64,000 bases of DNA from Ignelater luminosus (GCA_011009095.1 VTPC01003415.1:1-64000), one strand, 5' to 3'. Counted from the stretch's first letter, positions 37,191 to 47,997 are shown. A program made the numbers and translations. Notes: generated by a model not told the origin, from the sequence alone.

Positions 37191-37530
37191 CTATTCGTGG
37201 GGATTCCGAATATTATTCCAAGCCCGACGAAAATTTATAAAACCTTGCATCCACCTAATGTCAAATGTGAAGCGACCCCACATGTACAAAACAGCAGCGT
37301 GCCCGTTCGAGCGGGGGTGTAAAATGGCAGTGGCGCGAAGAACTAGAGGGGCAATGACCCACAGCATCCACGCGCTTTTAGGAGCTGTGTGGATCGATGG
37401 CACGTCCACACCCGCCATGATGAATCGGCGTACCGGCGTACGTTACCCCATCCACATGCAATACACGTCCTGCCCCAACGCACCTTGGCCAATTCTGGTT
37501 CAAATGGTGCCATGATAATTAGGCGCGTTA
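37191..37530. other. GC- and CpG-rich island of unknown function
   Basis: About 330 bp with strikingly higher GC and CpG content than all surrounding DNA. It is open in several frames on both strands (for example minus 37418-37191 and plus 37258-37515), which is common in GC-rich sequence; none of the translations is recognised. Local hairpins are plausible: ATCCACGCGCT pairing with AGCTGTGTGGAT around 37365-37400, GTGTGGA with TCCACAC at about 37386-37412, and CCCGTTCGAGCGGG at about 37302. It could be a structured noncoding RNA, a promoter CpG island or an unrecognised exon. Confidence 0.4.
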
Positions 37531-38583
37531 AACACAAGGATTATTAATTAAATCACTGAAAGACTAGAGAAATTGAAATTTCTGCTTTAAAATGAGGAGT
37601 TAAATCTGTTTAAACGCGATAACAGCAATGATACCAAACAAAGTTATTATTGCAAATCACAAAAGAATTTTTTCAACGCATATCAATGTTGATAAAACTG
37701 CATTTGATTCTTGCACTTCTGTTTATTAAAAACAATACCAAAGGTATTCTTTTATCGCTACATACGATGCGTCGGGTTCTTTTAATATAAACAATTCTTT
37801 ATAAAAATAAGTTAATCACCTGGAATTTAAACGAAAATTAACCTTATGTACTGGAAATCGAGTTCCAACACAATTAACAGAGAAAATACCTCGATGAACA
37901 TTAAGAGCCCCCTTAAAATTTCATAACGCGATAAAATTCAATTTCGATAAAATCAATTTACAAAAAGAAATAGTAATTAAGAGAAAGAACGACCTGGTAC
38001 GAAGAAATGGTCGTAGATACTTTCTATTTTACTTATTTGCAAATTGTGTCAAGATCACATAATTGTTCTGCAATTTTGCATGGGGGTCCAGAAGACGTCT
38101 TCAAATGAACGATCGCTGATAAAAACTGAACTTGACTTACATTAAATCAACAAAAACCAAAATTAGGGCAGTCTTCAACACGTGTGCCTTTACGATCTGA
38201 TTGTCTACGTGCAAAACCACTCAGGACATGAATCAAAATGTCTAGGCCTCGTAACACATAATGGAGATTAGAAAATCTTTTAAATGCACACGAAAATCGT
38301 TTCCATCAAATGTCACCTTATATTATTGACGAAAAGGCTTTAATATTTTTGAAAACACCCTGACCCGATTTGTATCGTATAATGTACGACAAGAACGCTT
38401 CAACAGCGTTATGAGACGCCAACAGAATTTTGATCATTTCTAAATTAACTACGTTATAATTCCAGATGACATTCATCTAAAATGTAAGATATGATCACAC
38501 CACTATATTATCAATACATATCGTGCAGCATTTTTATGTATGTTCTGAGAAATTTGGAAATTAATAAGAGAGATCCTACTTAC
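37531..38583. other. Noncoding AT-rich sequence
   Basis: No supported gene. On the interpretation of a SINHCAF exon at 38.6 kb this is the start of its first intron. Confidence 0.3.
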
Positions 38584-38660
38584 CAATATAACACAGGTGA
38601 CGGCTGTTACACTGATAGAGCTTTTGCGCATCTATCTGCGCAGCAGTGGCTGTTTTAAAA
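38584..38660 (-). promoter_or_regulatory. Candidate noncoding first exon and promoter of SINHCAF
   Basis: On the minus strand a CG-containing stretch ends ACCTGTGTTATATTG, immediately followed by a perfect donor GTAAGT (38583-38578). A 5' UTR acceptor for SINHCAF exists at 30767, and no other gene on this strand needs such a donor. The link is inferred only. It would create a 7.8-kb first intron and a divergent arrangement with Rab21, whose ATG is about 0.5 kb away. Confidence 0.3.
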
Positions 38661-39186
38661 AGAATTCTTTTAGATTCAAGTTAATTCGAAACGATTTCTA
38701 AATAATAATTATTAAGTTTATCGATATTATATTTTCCATAGTGTTTTAACGTAAAATACTTAATAAATTAAATATGAAAAGCAACTTTTGAAATGTCATT
38801 TGACGTCCATTTCCGTAAACGTCAAGATGACTACAAGTTTAAATTTCTTAAGAATTTTTAGGAAAATCTTAATAAATATAATAAGATTTGGAGAAGATGA
38901 TGTTGCCTTTATTCTATCTAAAGCTCCCTTGTTAGAAAGGCTGGAGAAATTATTTAAAAGCTGTTATTTATTTTATTATTTTTAAAAATGAATATGCCAT
39001 CTAGTAGTCAAATTAAAGATTAAAGACAAACCACGCCTACCGGATAGTTTACAATTTTGAAGTGAAACAGCTGATTCAGCTGTCAAAAATATTAATGTCA
39101 TGCTTAATTTGATTCCTGTTTTTAAATTTAATCATAACACAAGCTTAAAATACATTTTTAGAATCAAATAAATCTGTTCAACTAAG

Positions 39187-39952
39187 ATGGCGAATATCTC
39201 CACTTCCACAAATACCCAGAATTTTAAGGTTGTCTTGCTAGGTGAAGGTTGTGTTGGTAAAACAAGTTTAGTTTTAAGATATGTAGAAGATAAGTTTAAT
39301 AGTAATCACATTAGTACTGTGCAGGTAATATGCTGTGAAACCTTGTTAAACTAATTAATTTTAATAATTGATTTAAATGTTATAGGCTTCTTTCTTAAAT
39401 AAGAAATTAAATATTGAAGGTAAAAGAGTAAATTTGGCGATATGGGATACGGCAGGACAAGAGAAATTTCATGCTTTGGGTCCTATTTATTATAGATCTT
39501 CAAATGGTGCAGTATTGGTTTATGATATAACTGATGAAGACTCTTTCCAACGAATTAAAAGTTGGGTTAAAGAATTGAGAAAAATGTTGGGTACAGATAT
39601 TTGCCTTGTTATTGTTGGAAATAAGACTGATCTTGAGAAAGATAGGCATGTTAGTTTAGAAGAAGCAGAAACGTAAGTTTTTAAATTATTTCATGTTGGT
39701 TTCTGCAATAAATATAATTTTAGATACGCTTCGAAAGTAGGTGCATTGCACTTTCAAACGTCGGCAAAATTGAATCAGGGTATTGAAGAAATGTTTTTAA
39801 CATTAACACAAAAGATGTTAGAAAGGGTAGCTGAGCAAGAAACACAAAACAATACGCTTACTCGACAAAATTCGCAGAGAAGGAATGTGCTGGTTGTCGA
39901 GGATGATCAGGTACCACCACCTCCATCAAAACATTGTTGTGGCAGTTCATAA
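39187..39952 (+). CDS. Rab21: Rab21 small GTPase, complete, three coding exons
   Basis: Rab21 regulates early endosome traffic and integrin endocytosis. Exons 39187-39324, 39386-39672 and 39724-39952 splice in phase with GT-AG introns of 61 and 51 nt, giving 217 aa. GTPase motifs are the P-loop GEGCVGKTSL (residues ~19-28), switch I around ISTVQASFL, WDTAGQEKFHALGPIYYR (G3 and switch II), NKTD (G4) and TSAK (G5). NIEGKRVNLAIWDT and VKELRKMLGTDICLVIVG are characteristic of Rab21 rather than other Rab5-group members. The C-terminus KHCCGSS carries the double cysteine for geranylgeranylation, preceded by a variable tail. The start ATG at 39187 (MANISTSTNTQNFKVVLLG) gives the family's usual N-terminus. 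No defect is visible. Confidence 0.97.
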
Positions 39953-40272
39953 ACATGTAAAATACAATAGCTTTGTTTCCCCTTATTGGTTATAGTTAAA
40001 TTTTATCCCATTAATAGTCTATTCTGAATGTATTACAAATAATAATTTCAAAGTTTTAACGATGTTTATATATACTAAGAATAAAAGGATCAAAATTTAT
40101 GTGATGATAACCAGTGTTTAAACTTGTGTATTCATGTATAAAATGTATAATACTTGTTCAGTTTCTGTTTTTCTTCTTTGTTTTATATTTTGTACACCTA
40201 TATTAATATTTTTACATATTGAGATTTTATTTATACGACTGATAATTTGCATTACATGAGAATGCAATTCCA

Positions 40273-40278
40273 AATAAA
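40273..40278 (+). terminator. Likely polyadenylation signal of Rab21 (AATAAA)
   Basis: AATAAA lies 321 bp after the Rab21 stop, followed by T/G-containing sequence. A second AATAAA is near 40305. The choice between them is not certain. Confidence 0.45.
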
Positions 40279-40534
40279 GTATTCAATTATCGTAATTTTT
40301 GCGTGAATAAAATTTTATTTACTTATTCTTATACAAAGTGTCTAAAACATGTTTGCTATAAATCGCAGAAATCAAATTCTGTTTAAATTCTTTTCTGTTA
40401 CCATTCAAAAATGATTATAATTGAAGCTGCTGAGCAAATCTTGAAAAATGAAAAGTAGTACATAGTAATTTTTCATATGTTGCAAGTGCTTTAATAAATA
40501 CAGAGTATAACCCCACAAAACGCAGTGCTAACAT

Positions 40535-41235
40535 ACATACCGTATGTCCCTTTGACGATACACATATAGATTTCCATGTAATATTTTCAATCTTGAATTC
40601 TATCTCTGTTATACATTTTAGAAAAAAATGTTTAGAGTAAAAGTTGTTCAAAACTTTTTTAAGAATATAATTATGGCATATTATAGTATTTGATAAAAGT
40701 GTAAAACAACCTAAATTTTAAAACTGGTGCATGTTTTATAATAAAAAACCTAAAAGTGGCACGAAATGCATTATTAACACTAAATGTCGAGGTGGAAGTG
40801 TATTTTTACTCATTTAATGTTTGTTTTGTCAGGATTTATCAATATTTGTTTGTGCAATAAAAATCACAAGTTCGTTTATTCCGTGTCAGAAATTTTCATT
40901 CCACAAATATAAATATTTAGAAATTTTAGAAAAATAACTGCTAAATGAGTAGAAATGTATTTCATGCTACTTAGCCTACTTTATAAGACATACATTGATT
41001 TTTCCAAAGTTAAGATTTCAGGTTTTTCTAACACTTTTGTCAAATATTAAATGTGTGGTACATCTTTAAGCAAAAATTCTGAGTTCATGTGCAGAATAAT
41101 TAAATTCTGAACAACTTTTATTTTAAACACTTTTTTCTCAAATGCATAACAGAGACAGAATTCAAGATTAAAGATTTTACACGGGAAATCCCTATGATGC
41201 ATCTTCAAAAGGGACATATGGTATATACACATTTT
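40535..41235. mobile_element. Foldback element with ~200-250 bp inverted arms
   Basis: The left arm (about 40535-40775) is the imperfect reverse complement of the right arm (about 40945-41235). Clear matching blocks are TATGTCCCTTT near 40551 with AAAGGGACATA near 41210, 'ataacagagatagaattcaag' type sequence on both, and CAACTTTTA/TAAAAGTTG, at roughly 75-80% by eye. The central loop is about 170 bp. No coding. It begins about 260 bp past the first Rab21 polyadenylation signal. Confidence 0.8.
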
Positions 41236-41714
41236 CTCTTATCTCACCATTAGGGTGATGCAGAAAAAAAATTTTTGATTTTTCAATGGGACACCCCACC
41301 ATACTCTTCAACGAGTGAAACAAATACACTTGTGGAATTCCAGTCAAATTCGTTAATATTTAGAGGTGGTGCAATGTGATTTTCAATTTTTCTTTCATTG
41401 AGCATTGTAAGTGTTGTGACTTTGTGAAAGAATATAAATATAAAGACAAACTATTGTCTTCCCCACAGATATATCAAAAAATAATTTACAATATTAATAT
41501 TTTTCCCATCATTTTTGAAATAAATTAGTAAAATTTTACAAGAAGCACTCTTCTGCAATATACAGGGTGTCCCATAAATGGCGCATAAACGACACTATAC
41601 GTTATACCCTATCTTTATGACCTATGATCTTTGTTTAAACTATTGGTTTACGGAAAAATTGAAATGTATAAATTATGTTTGTTTTTTATCTCTCTATCCA
41701 CCTGTGAAATTTGG
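41236..41714. other. Transposon-end fragments, no gene
   Basis: A TTAGGGTGATGCAG phrase at 41249 and TATACAGGGTGTCCCATAAA at 41569 resemble Tc1/mariner-type ends. The second resembles the left end at 58031 (both continue with ATGGCGCATAA). Neither has a visible partner nearby. Confidence 0.4.
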
Positions 41715-42050
41715 TTAATTGGGTGTGAAGCACACTGTATTCAGACAGCTTTGTACATGATTGAATTTTGACCGCGGTTGGGCTAATGGAATATTATTGC
41801 TATTGCTCAACACAGTTTCATGGTTTAGGATTTTGCAAACAAGAAGATTAGTTAAGGTGAGTATTTCCAAGTGTATGAAAAGTTGTTTACAACATTCATT
41901 ACAAGTTTTGTGAAGAATCATTCTAATTGCTTTTGCTTTGTACTTTAAAAATTGCATCAAAATTATCTTGACTGGTAAATTTCCAAAATATGATACCATA
42001 ACACATTACAGATTCAAAATAAGCATAATATATGGACAGTGCAGTGCTTA
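41715..42050 (-). pseudogene. jockey-type non-LTR retrotransposon, post-RT relic
   Basis: The minus strand reads, across one frame change, YYAYFESVMCYGIIFWKFTS and then KYKAKAIRMILHKTCNECCK, LFIHLEILTLTNLL. This is the conserved order of jockey-clade elements after the RT (SxxxYGIxxWG, LQKRAIRI, LFxxLxILT). It is a short, dead fragment. Confidence 0.65.
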
Positions 42051-42473
42051 AATTTAATTCCTTAAAAATTACATTTACTGTATAATAAGCTTAAGGCCTT
42101 AGATGACGGCCAGAATTTTGTAAAAAATTGTTTATGCAACCATTTTGCTACATGCTCTTTTTCTTTCTATGGCTAACGTAGCTATAATTACAGACTACGG
42201 GTACGAAGAATTTTTCGGGCTAAAGAATTTGTGAAGGGTGCAGGTTGTATAATATTTTAAAAGAGATAATCTATTTAATTCAAAGTTTTATTTACACAGT
42301 ATGTTTTAGTTTCTCAAGTTTTTTTTTGGATTATGTAAAACGATAAAAATAGTTATAGGTCCTATTAAATATTTTATTTGAATCGTCATCTACATCAGAA
42401 AGCATCAAGATTCGTTTAGTTAGAAGAAAAAGATGTAATGAGTATAGAAATAAAACCTAATTTTTTCATATAC

Positions 42474-42917
42474 TTTATCTCATTTCTATAATTCCAATCC
42501 TTTTAAAATGTTTAGGGTATTTGTTGCATGCACTGTTATACCCCAAACTTATTTATGTTGGTGTCACTATTTCTAGTTACACATTTCTCACTAGAAAATC
42601 TGTCAAACGAATGTCATATATCAAAATGGGGTAAAAATGCAGTAAATTCATTTTTACGTGCAAATCATTTTGATTACAATTAATATTGAAGTAATAAACA
42701 CAAAAAATAATTTTTTATTTAAAATAATAAACAAACAACCAATGGTAACTCCACAAAATGCAAAGATTTACCTTTTCTGAATGACAATTTAACCTCTGAT
42801 TTTAAATAAAAACAAATAACAATACTGTCAACATTTCTCAATGAAAAATTCTAGTGTATAGAAGGTTTTATTACCAACTCAACAAAGATTTAACAGGAAT
42901 TATAGAAATGAGATAAA
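42474..42917. repeat. Perfect 22-bp inverted repeat pair, ~444 bp span (MITE-like)
   Basis: TTTATCTCATTTCTATAATT plus CC at 42474-42495 is exactly mirrored at 42896-42917. No coding sequence is inside, and no target duplication could be assigned. Confidence 0.5.
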
Positions 42918-43003
42918 CTGTAAGCTATTGTTTATTCCTAATGTAATTTTTTAAAAAATGTAGTAACGAAAACAACTAAGCTTTTGTTCACATTTACAGA
43001 CGA

Positions 43004-43043
43004 CTGAAGATGGCCATGTTTTAATTTTATAAATAGCCGAAAT
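43004..43043 (+). other. Hammerhead-ribozyme-like core motif
   Basis: CTGAAGA (43004-43010) is followed by TGGC, a 21-nt AT-rich loop and GCCGAAAT (43036-43043). TGGC and GCC(G) could form stem II of a CUGANGA-stem-GAAA core. The outer stems are not evident. Confidence 0.25.
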
Positions 43044-43761
43044 GCGTTTTCTGAGAAATTTTATTAATAAATAGTGGGAGACGAATATTGAGTTTCATTT
43101 ATTAAATACCAAATGAAACAAACCTCAGAATTTATAATAATATTAAATAATTTGGATATTTGAGAAGCAGACTTATTAAACTTATTTTATCCATTATTGT
43201 AAAATTTCTGTAGAGGCAAATAATTGTTATAATAATACATTACAGACAGGAAAAGCTTTTTCCATTATATTTAGCACGTGACAAAATTGAATTGAATTGA
43301 ATGACAATTTGAATGTCCTGGATATCAGGAAGGGAGGAAAATGGACAAAATGAGTTTTGCAAGCCTGCTTCTCACTAGAAGCAATAGCTTTTAGTGATGC
43401 TATACAGGGTGTCAACATTTACAGAAAGACATAATTATGCAAATAGTATTGGCGCGATTCCTGCTTGTTGTATTAATTGATAATAGAAAACGAAAAAATG
43501 CACATAATAATTTTAAAATTGTATATTATTTTGTACATTTTTTGTTCAGAAAATAAATTATCATTTTGTTTCGGTTACAGACCAATTGGGGGCACATAAT
43601 CCCCTTGGAATTCGTGGGTCTGCTAATTCTGGTAGCACACAATTTAGCCAAAGATTTCACGACTTTGGTAACACATCATTAATCCAAAGTTCAACATCCA
43701 TACCCAGCAAACATGCATATAACGGCCAACATATGGTCTTCCTCTGGCACTAATGGCTAAA

Positions 43762-44008
43762 TGCTGGCACTGGCACCCTTAGCTCGGCCAGTCAATGGCC
43801 ACATATATAGTAACCATGATAAATGCTGGCGTGGGATCCTAAACTTACCCAGTCAATGGCCACATATCTAGTAACCATAATAAAGCCAGCATTGGCATCC
43901 TTAGCTTGGCCAGCTATTGGCCACATATCTAGTAACCGTAACAAAGTCAGCATTGGCAGCCTTAGCTCAGCCAGCCATTGGCCACATATATATAGTAACC
44001 GTAACAAC
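43762..44008. repeat. Tandem repeat, four copies of a 61-bp unit
   Basis: Units start at about 43762, 43823, 43884 and 43945 (last unit ~63 bp). Each contains TTGGCC/AATGGCC followed by ACATATCTAGTAACC-like sequence and a GCTGGC or GCCAGC phrase. Open frames run through it on both strands (43823-44062 plus, 44037-43792 minus) but are only by-products of a stop-poor repeat. Flanking ACCCAGCAAA occurs on both sides (about 43702 and 44018). Confidence 0.85.
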
Positions 44009-44431
44009 CGCAACGCACCCAGCAAATGGACAAACATTAAGGTTTATTTATTATACATATAAACCCCACTAAAAATTAGAACAATTCTTTCTATAGTTCC
44101 CATTTTGGAAATATTTAATTTTTGAATAAGAATGGCATGTCGAGCCATTGCTATTAGATGGCGCTTTAGTATTTTCATGCTGCTAATGTCGTATTAGCTT
44201 TGTATATAACCAGTATGAAGCAGGCAAGTATTGATTGTCCTTATCCTCCACCAATTAGTCCAAACAAGGACGAAAATAATGGTCAATACTTGCACGATCA
44301 TTTGAACTTTTATTTTTGGGGAGACAGTAGGGTTTTTGTGTTTATATTTATTATAAATTATATATTAAATTTATATGCTTCTATTATTTATTGATTTAGT
44401 TTAGAATAACAAAAACTTAATAAAAGGCATA

Positions 44432-44542
44432 TGTGACCTTGTCCGAAGAAAGGATGCTTATGGCTAAAATTAAAAAAATTAAAATAAGTTTTATTTAAAA
44501 ATCAAAAATTAGCCATAAGCGTTCTTTCTTCGGGCAAGGTCA
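44432..44542. repeat. 111-nt hairpin element
   Basis: TGACCTTGTCCGAAGAAAGG (from 44434) and CTTTCTTCGGGCAAGGTCA (ending 44542) pair, and the arms continue through TGCTTATGGCTAA / TTAGCCATAAGCG with a ~41-nt AT-rich loop. A minimal MITE or a transcribed hairpin. Confidence 0.6.
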
Positions 44543-44710
44543 TTTTTTTTAGTATTGGTATATTGCTAGTATTGTAAAGGTAAAATATAAAATGTGTGTG
44601 TATTTCATGCAATGGGCCAGAAGAAAACCATCACTGTAAAATCAAAGAAAAATGTTCAAACTTTGCAACTGTGATGTTTGCAAGACCGAGAAAACCAGAT
44701 AATAGAATAC

Positions 44711-45170
44711 TCATTTCCATATTTTATTTAAAAGTGTCTCTCTGTTTAGATAAGATGTGAATATTAGATAGTATCCACTAGGTAGTAACTTTTTTATTTT
44801 GTAAAAAAGACCCTTATGCCGTATTCTATCAAAGGCTTGTTGAATATCAACATAGATGGTAGGATTTTCTGCTTCAAACGCGTCGTTGATAATGTTTACA
44901 ATACGATGGCATTGTTGGCTTGCAGAATGTTGTTTTCTAAATCCAAATTGATGACAGGGAAGTATCATCATCATCATGTTTATCATTATCCTCTTTTACC
45001 GCTAGGTGTCGAGGGGGAGTATATTGTCTATATTATTGTCATGCATTCTACATAAAACCAACTTTTCAAAAAGTTTTGAAAGTTGGGGAAGTAAACTATT
45101 GGTCTGTATGAACCAACTTCATATGGAGGTTTAGCAATACAGAGATTATTATCCAATACTACCTACATCA
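44711..45170 (-). pseudogene. jockey-type reverse transcriptase fragment
   Basis: The minus strand from about 45150 reads AKPPYEVGSYRPI, then in another frame LLPQLSKLFEKLVLCRM, then CHQFGFRKQHSASQQCHRIV, IYVDIQQAFDRIRHKGLFYK and KIKKLLPSGYYLIFTSYL. These are RT domain blocks 1-4 of jockey-clade LINEs. The usual catalytic Asp context 'LDISQAFDRVWH' is represented by VDIQQAFDRIRH. The frame is broken at least twice and ends before the YxDD block, so it is inactive. Confidence 0.75.
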
Positions 45171-45387
45171 CAGATTTTCACGAATTATCTGGATCTCTTT
45201 TATGAGTGGCAATGTGAGCATTTATAATTGAAGATTGTCTGAGACCATAGGTCAGGGACAATTTTCTTTGATATAAGTGCCACATTGACTTGAGCAAAAG
45301 ATTTCCCAAGACAAAACTCTTTTGAGTGAAAATCAAGAATCATTTATTAATCCAAAGACATCTCTCTTGACTGCAAACCTACACTTA

Positions 45388-47997
45388 CAGTGGACCTAGT
45401 GTAAGCTTACGGGTCACCCTGCGCAGAAGAGGAACACAGATAGGAGATGAACGAGAGAGGCACCGCATACGCGTCAGAGCATTTGTACATTAAGTGACAA
45501 AAGTTGCATCTAAAATATAAACAGGATGAAATCGTAGTTTAAAATAAAATTTAACTCTAGAGCTCGTAGTGACCTTTTGTACGAAAAACCGTAATGGATT
45601 TTGGGAAATTTTATTAATACAAACTTTTGGATGACTAGTATATATTTGCATATCAAAAAATATTTATGTAATTTAAAAATATAGTATGAATTAAATTTTA
45701 AAATATTTAAATAAATAAAATAAAAATTAGATATATAAATTAAATAAATAGTATTAAATAGTTCCGACATTAATTTTAAAAACAACACAATTACTCTAAC
45801 GTACCGCAATAATTAAATAACTCAAATAACACTCTTGCCATAGAAATTCTCTGTAGCTTATGAAAAGTTGTTGACCAGATGTTTTGTAATTCGGGAAAAA
45901 ACCATAAATGTACATTTCCTTTCCTTTCAAACATTTTTAAAAAGACGATTGACATTTGTGCAAAGATTTATAATACCCCTTTTGTCATTCAAGTTGTAAA
46001 ATTTACCTAAACCTTTTTATAAAATAAAAATCCTAACTAAACACATTTTTAAAATCTTTCAAATAGAAAATGATTTGAAATTGCTATTGCAGTAAACTGA
46101 AAAAATATTTAATAATTAAAATTAATTTTTGTGTTAATTATAATAAACAATAAAAAATAATAATAAATAATAATAGATGAAATAATTGAACAACTCGAGA
46201 AAAACAGAAAATTTCGGTACTTACAGTTGGTCTAAATGCTCTATGCCAGATAAATTGTCCTCTGAATCTGAATTTTCATTTTCCCACTCAGTTTCTGAAT
46301 CACTATCTTCGCCCAAATTTATAATTAAACTATCAGCTACTAAATCTAATGCAGGTTCTTTTTTCATGTATTCCAATTCGTAATTTCTACTGTGTTCACA
46401 CCTCGATTTCCATTCTTCGGCAGAAAATTGTTCAAAAAATTCACGACAAAATTTCTCAACCTCCTTGAAATTAAAATTGACATTTCGTTCTCTTACATAC
46501 TGTTTTAACGACGCTCATACAAGCTTTATCAGGTTCAAATCCGGGTGATAAGGTGGTAATCTTAAAACATTATGACCATTTTCTAAAAGGATTTTGTCGA
46601 TTTCGTAAGTTTTGTAACGAGGCTTATACATTTGAATCAAGTTGTATAATTCCATGTTGTCACTAAAAGATATATTTTTAATTCTTAGCCAGCTTCTCAT
46701 ATCTTCTTTTCTGCTTGCACTTGTCGGGCATTTTTCCGCCACTGCATTATGATATGGGGCATTGTGGATCACTAAGACGCTTCGAGGTGGTAAATTTGGT
46801 ATAAGTTTCTCCTGAAGCCATTTTTTATTATTTGAAAAATTCATTTTGTGGTGATAATCGCCCGTGGTACTTGAAGATTTGAACATCAATTCTGCTCTTT
46901 TAATAAATCCATTTTCGCTGCCGGCATGCACAATTATTAGCCTTTGACCTTTCGAAATGTGTTTTCTCAATCCTTCATTGCTATCATCACTCCATGCCTG
47001 GTTATATGTGTGAGATGAATGTATGTATGTTTCATCCATATATACGATTGGGCGTCCTTCTTCTCTGTATCTCTTCATATACCTTAAAAAATTCAGTCTT
47101 TGATGTCGAATTTCGTGTTTTTCCATTAGGATTTTTCTATTTGTCTTGGTTTTTCGCCAGCAAAATCCTATATTGTGAATTTCTTTGCGTAAACTGTCTT
47201 CACTCCCCGTGTAATCCACTGCTTCCTGAAACTGTTTCAAAATGTTGCGAACCGTAGGAACTTTTTTTTCTGTAACGTATAAATTAGTAATTAATCTTCT
47301 CAAAATATCTCGGTCAGCAACATCAAGGTTTGTTTTAGTATGGACCTTCTTTCTTTTCTTAGTTGGTGTTGTAAACATAGAACCCTTGTCCTTGGAAAAT
47401 TTGGCTGCTTCTTGTTGTATCGATTGTACTGATCGTAAGGAAATACCCGTAGCCCCAGCAACACGTTTTTGAACTTTTTGTAATGCTATAATAGGTGCAC
47501 CAGCTTCTGCTTCTTCCTTCATGAACTTTAAAACCGCACTTATGATTTCACGACACTGACCACTCAAAATTTTATTCTAAACTTTCGATCTAAATTAAAT
47601 TAATTAATAATTAATTAAATAAAAATATCGAAATATGTAATTTATAAAGATACAATACTAATAAGACGAGAAACTTCAACGCTGAATCCCGAATTTTAAA
47701 TAGAATTTATAAATTAATTCGATAGATAATCAATACTAAATATAATAAATATAATAACAAACCAATAATATTAAAAATATAACTAATAATAGAAATAATA
47801 GCAATTACTAGAGATAAATCGAAATTAATAGTAAACTTACTGTGAGGTATAGAAAAAAATTGTAGTGATACTTTTTTTTCGAATGTACACAAGTTACTGC
47901 CTGGAAAGTCGGCTTAAAAGTGAACTCTCCCCACCCTTCTGAAGGATTTGCCAGTGCGCATCGGAGGTTCACCCGCAAGCTTACGCTAGGTCCACTG
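45388..47997 (-). mobile_element. Full-length IS630/Tc1-type transposon, 2,610 bp
   Basis: The ends CAGTGGACCTAGTGTAAGCT (45388) and, on the minus strand from 47997, CAGTGGACCTAGCGTAAGCT form TIRs of at least 28 bp, and both are flanked by TA (45386-45387, 47998-47999), the hallmark target duplication of the Tc1/mariner/IS630 superfamily. It contains one nearly full transposase relic on the minus strand. Splice-like sites (a donor near 47835, an acceptor TTTAG near 47580, and a donor at about 46220) suggest the element's gene had introns. Confidence 0.9.
46221..47567 (-). pseudogene. IS630/Tc1-type transposase, near-complete but inactivated
   Basis: The 350-codon frame 47567-46515 continues in frame past one TGA to 46221, about 448 codons in all. 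The frame opens at a TTG (in LSGQCREIISAVLKFMK), so the true start is either lost or lies in an upstream exon (acceptor TTTAG at ~47580). An HTH-like N-terminus (ATGISLRSVQSIQQEA) is followed by a DDE domain: YMDETYIHSSHTYN keeps the first Asp. VIHNAPYHN has His in place of the second Asp (family VIDNAPYH). LNLIKLV has Lys where the third acid Glu is expected (NPIELI), directly followed by TGA replacing a usual Trp. Beyond it lie KQYVRERNVNFNFKEVEKFC and a Glu/Asp/Ser-rich C-terminus (DSDSETEWENENSDSED). It lies inside the 45388-47997 element. Confidence 0.88.

Noticed and set aside
37490-37515. GGTTCAAAT resembling a tRNA T-loop/B box in the GC-rich island
   Set aside because: No matching acceptor stem, A box or anticodon arm could be placed around it.
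43792-44062. Overlapping plus- and minus-strand open frames of about 80 codons
   Set aside because: They run through the 61-bp tandem repeat, which lacks stops by composition; no domain or splice context.
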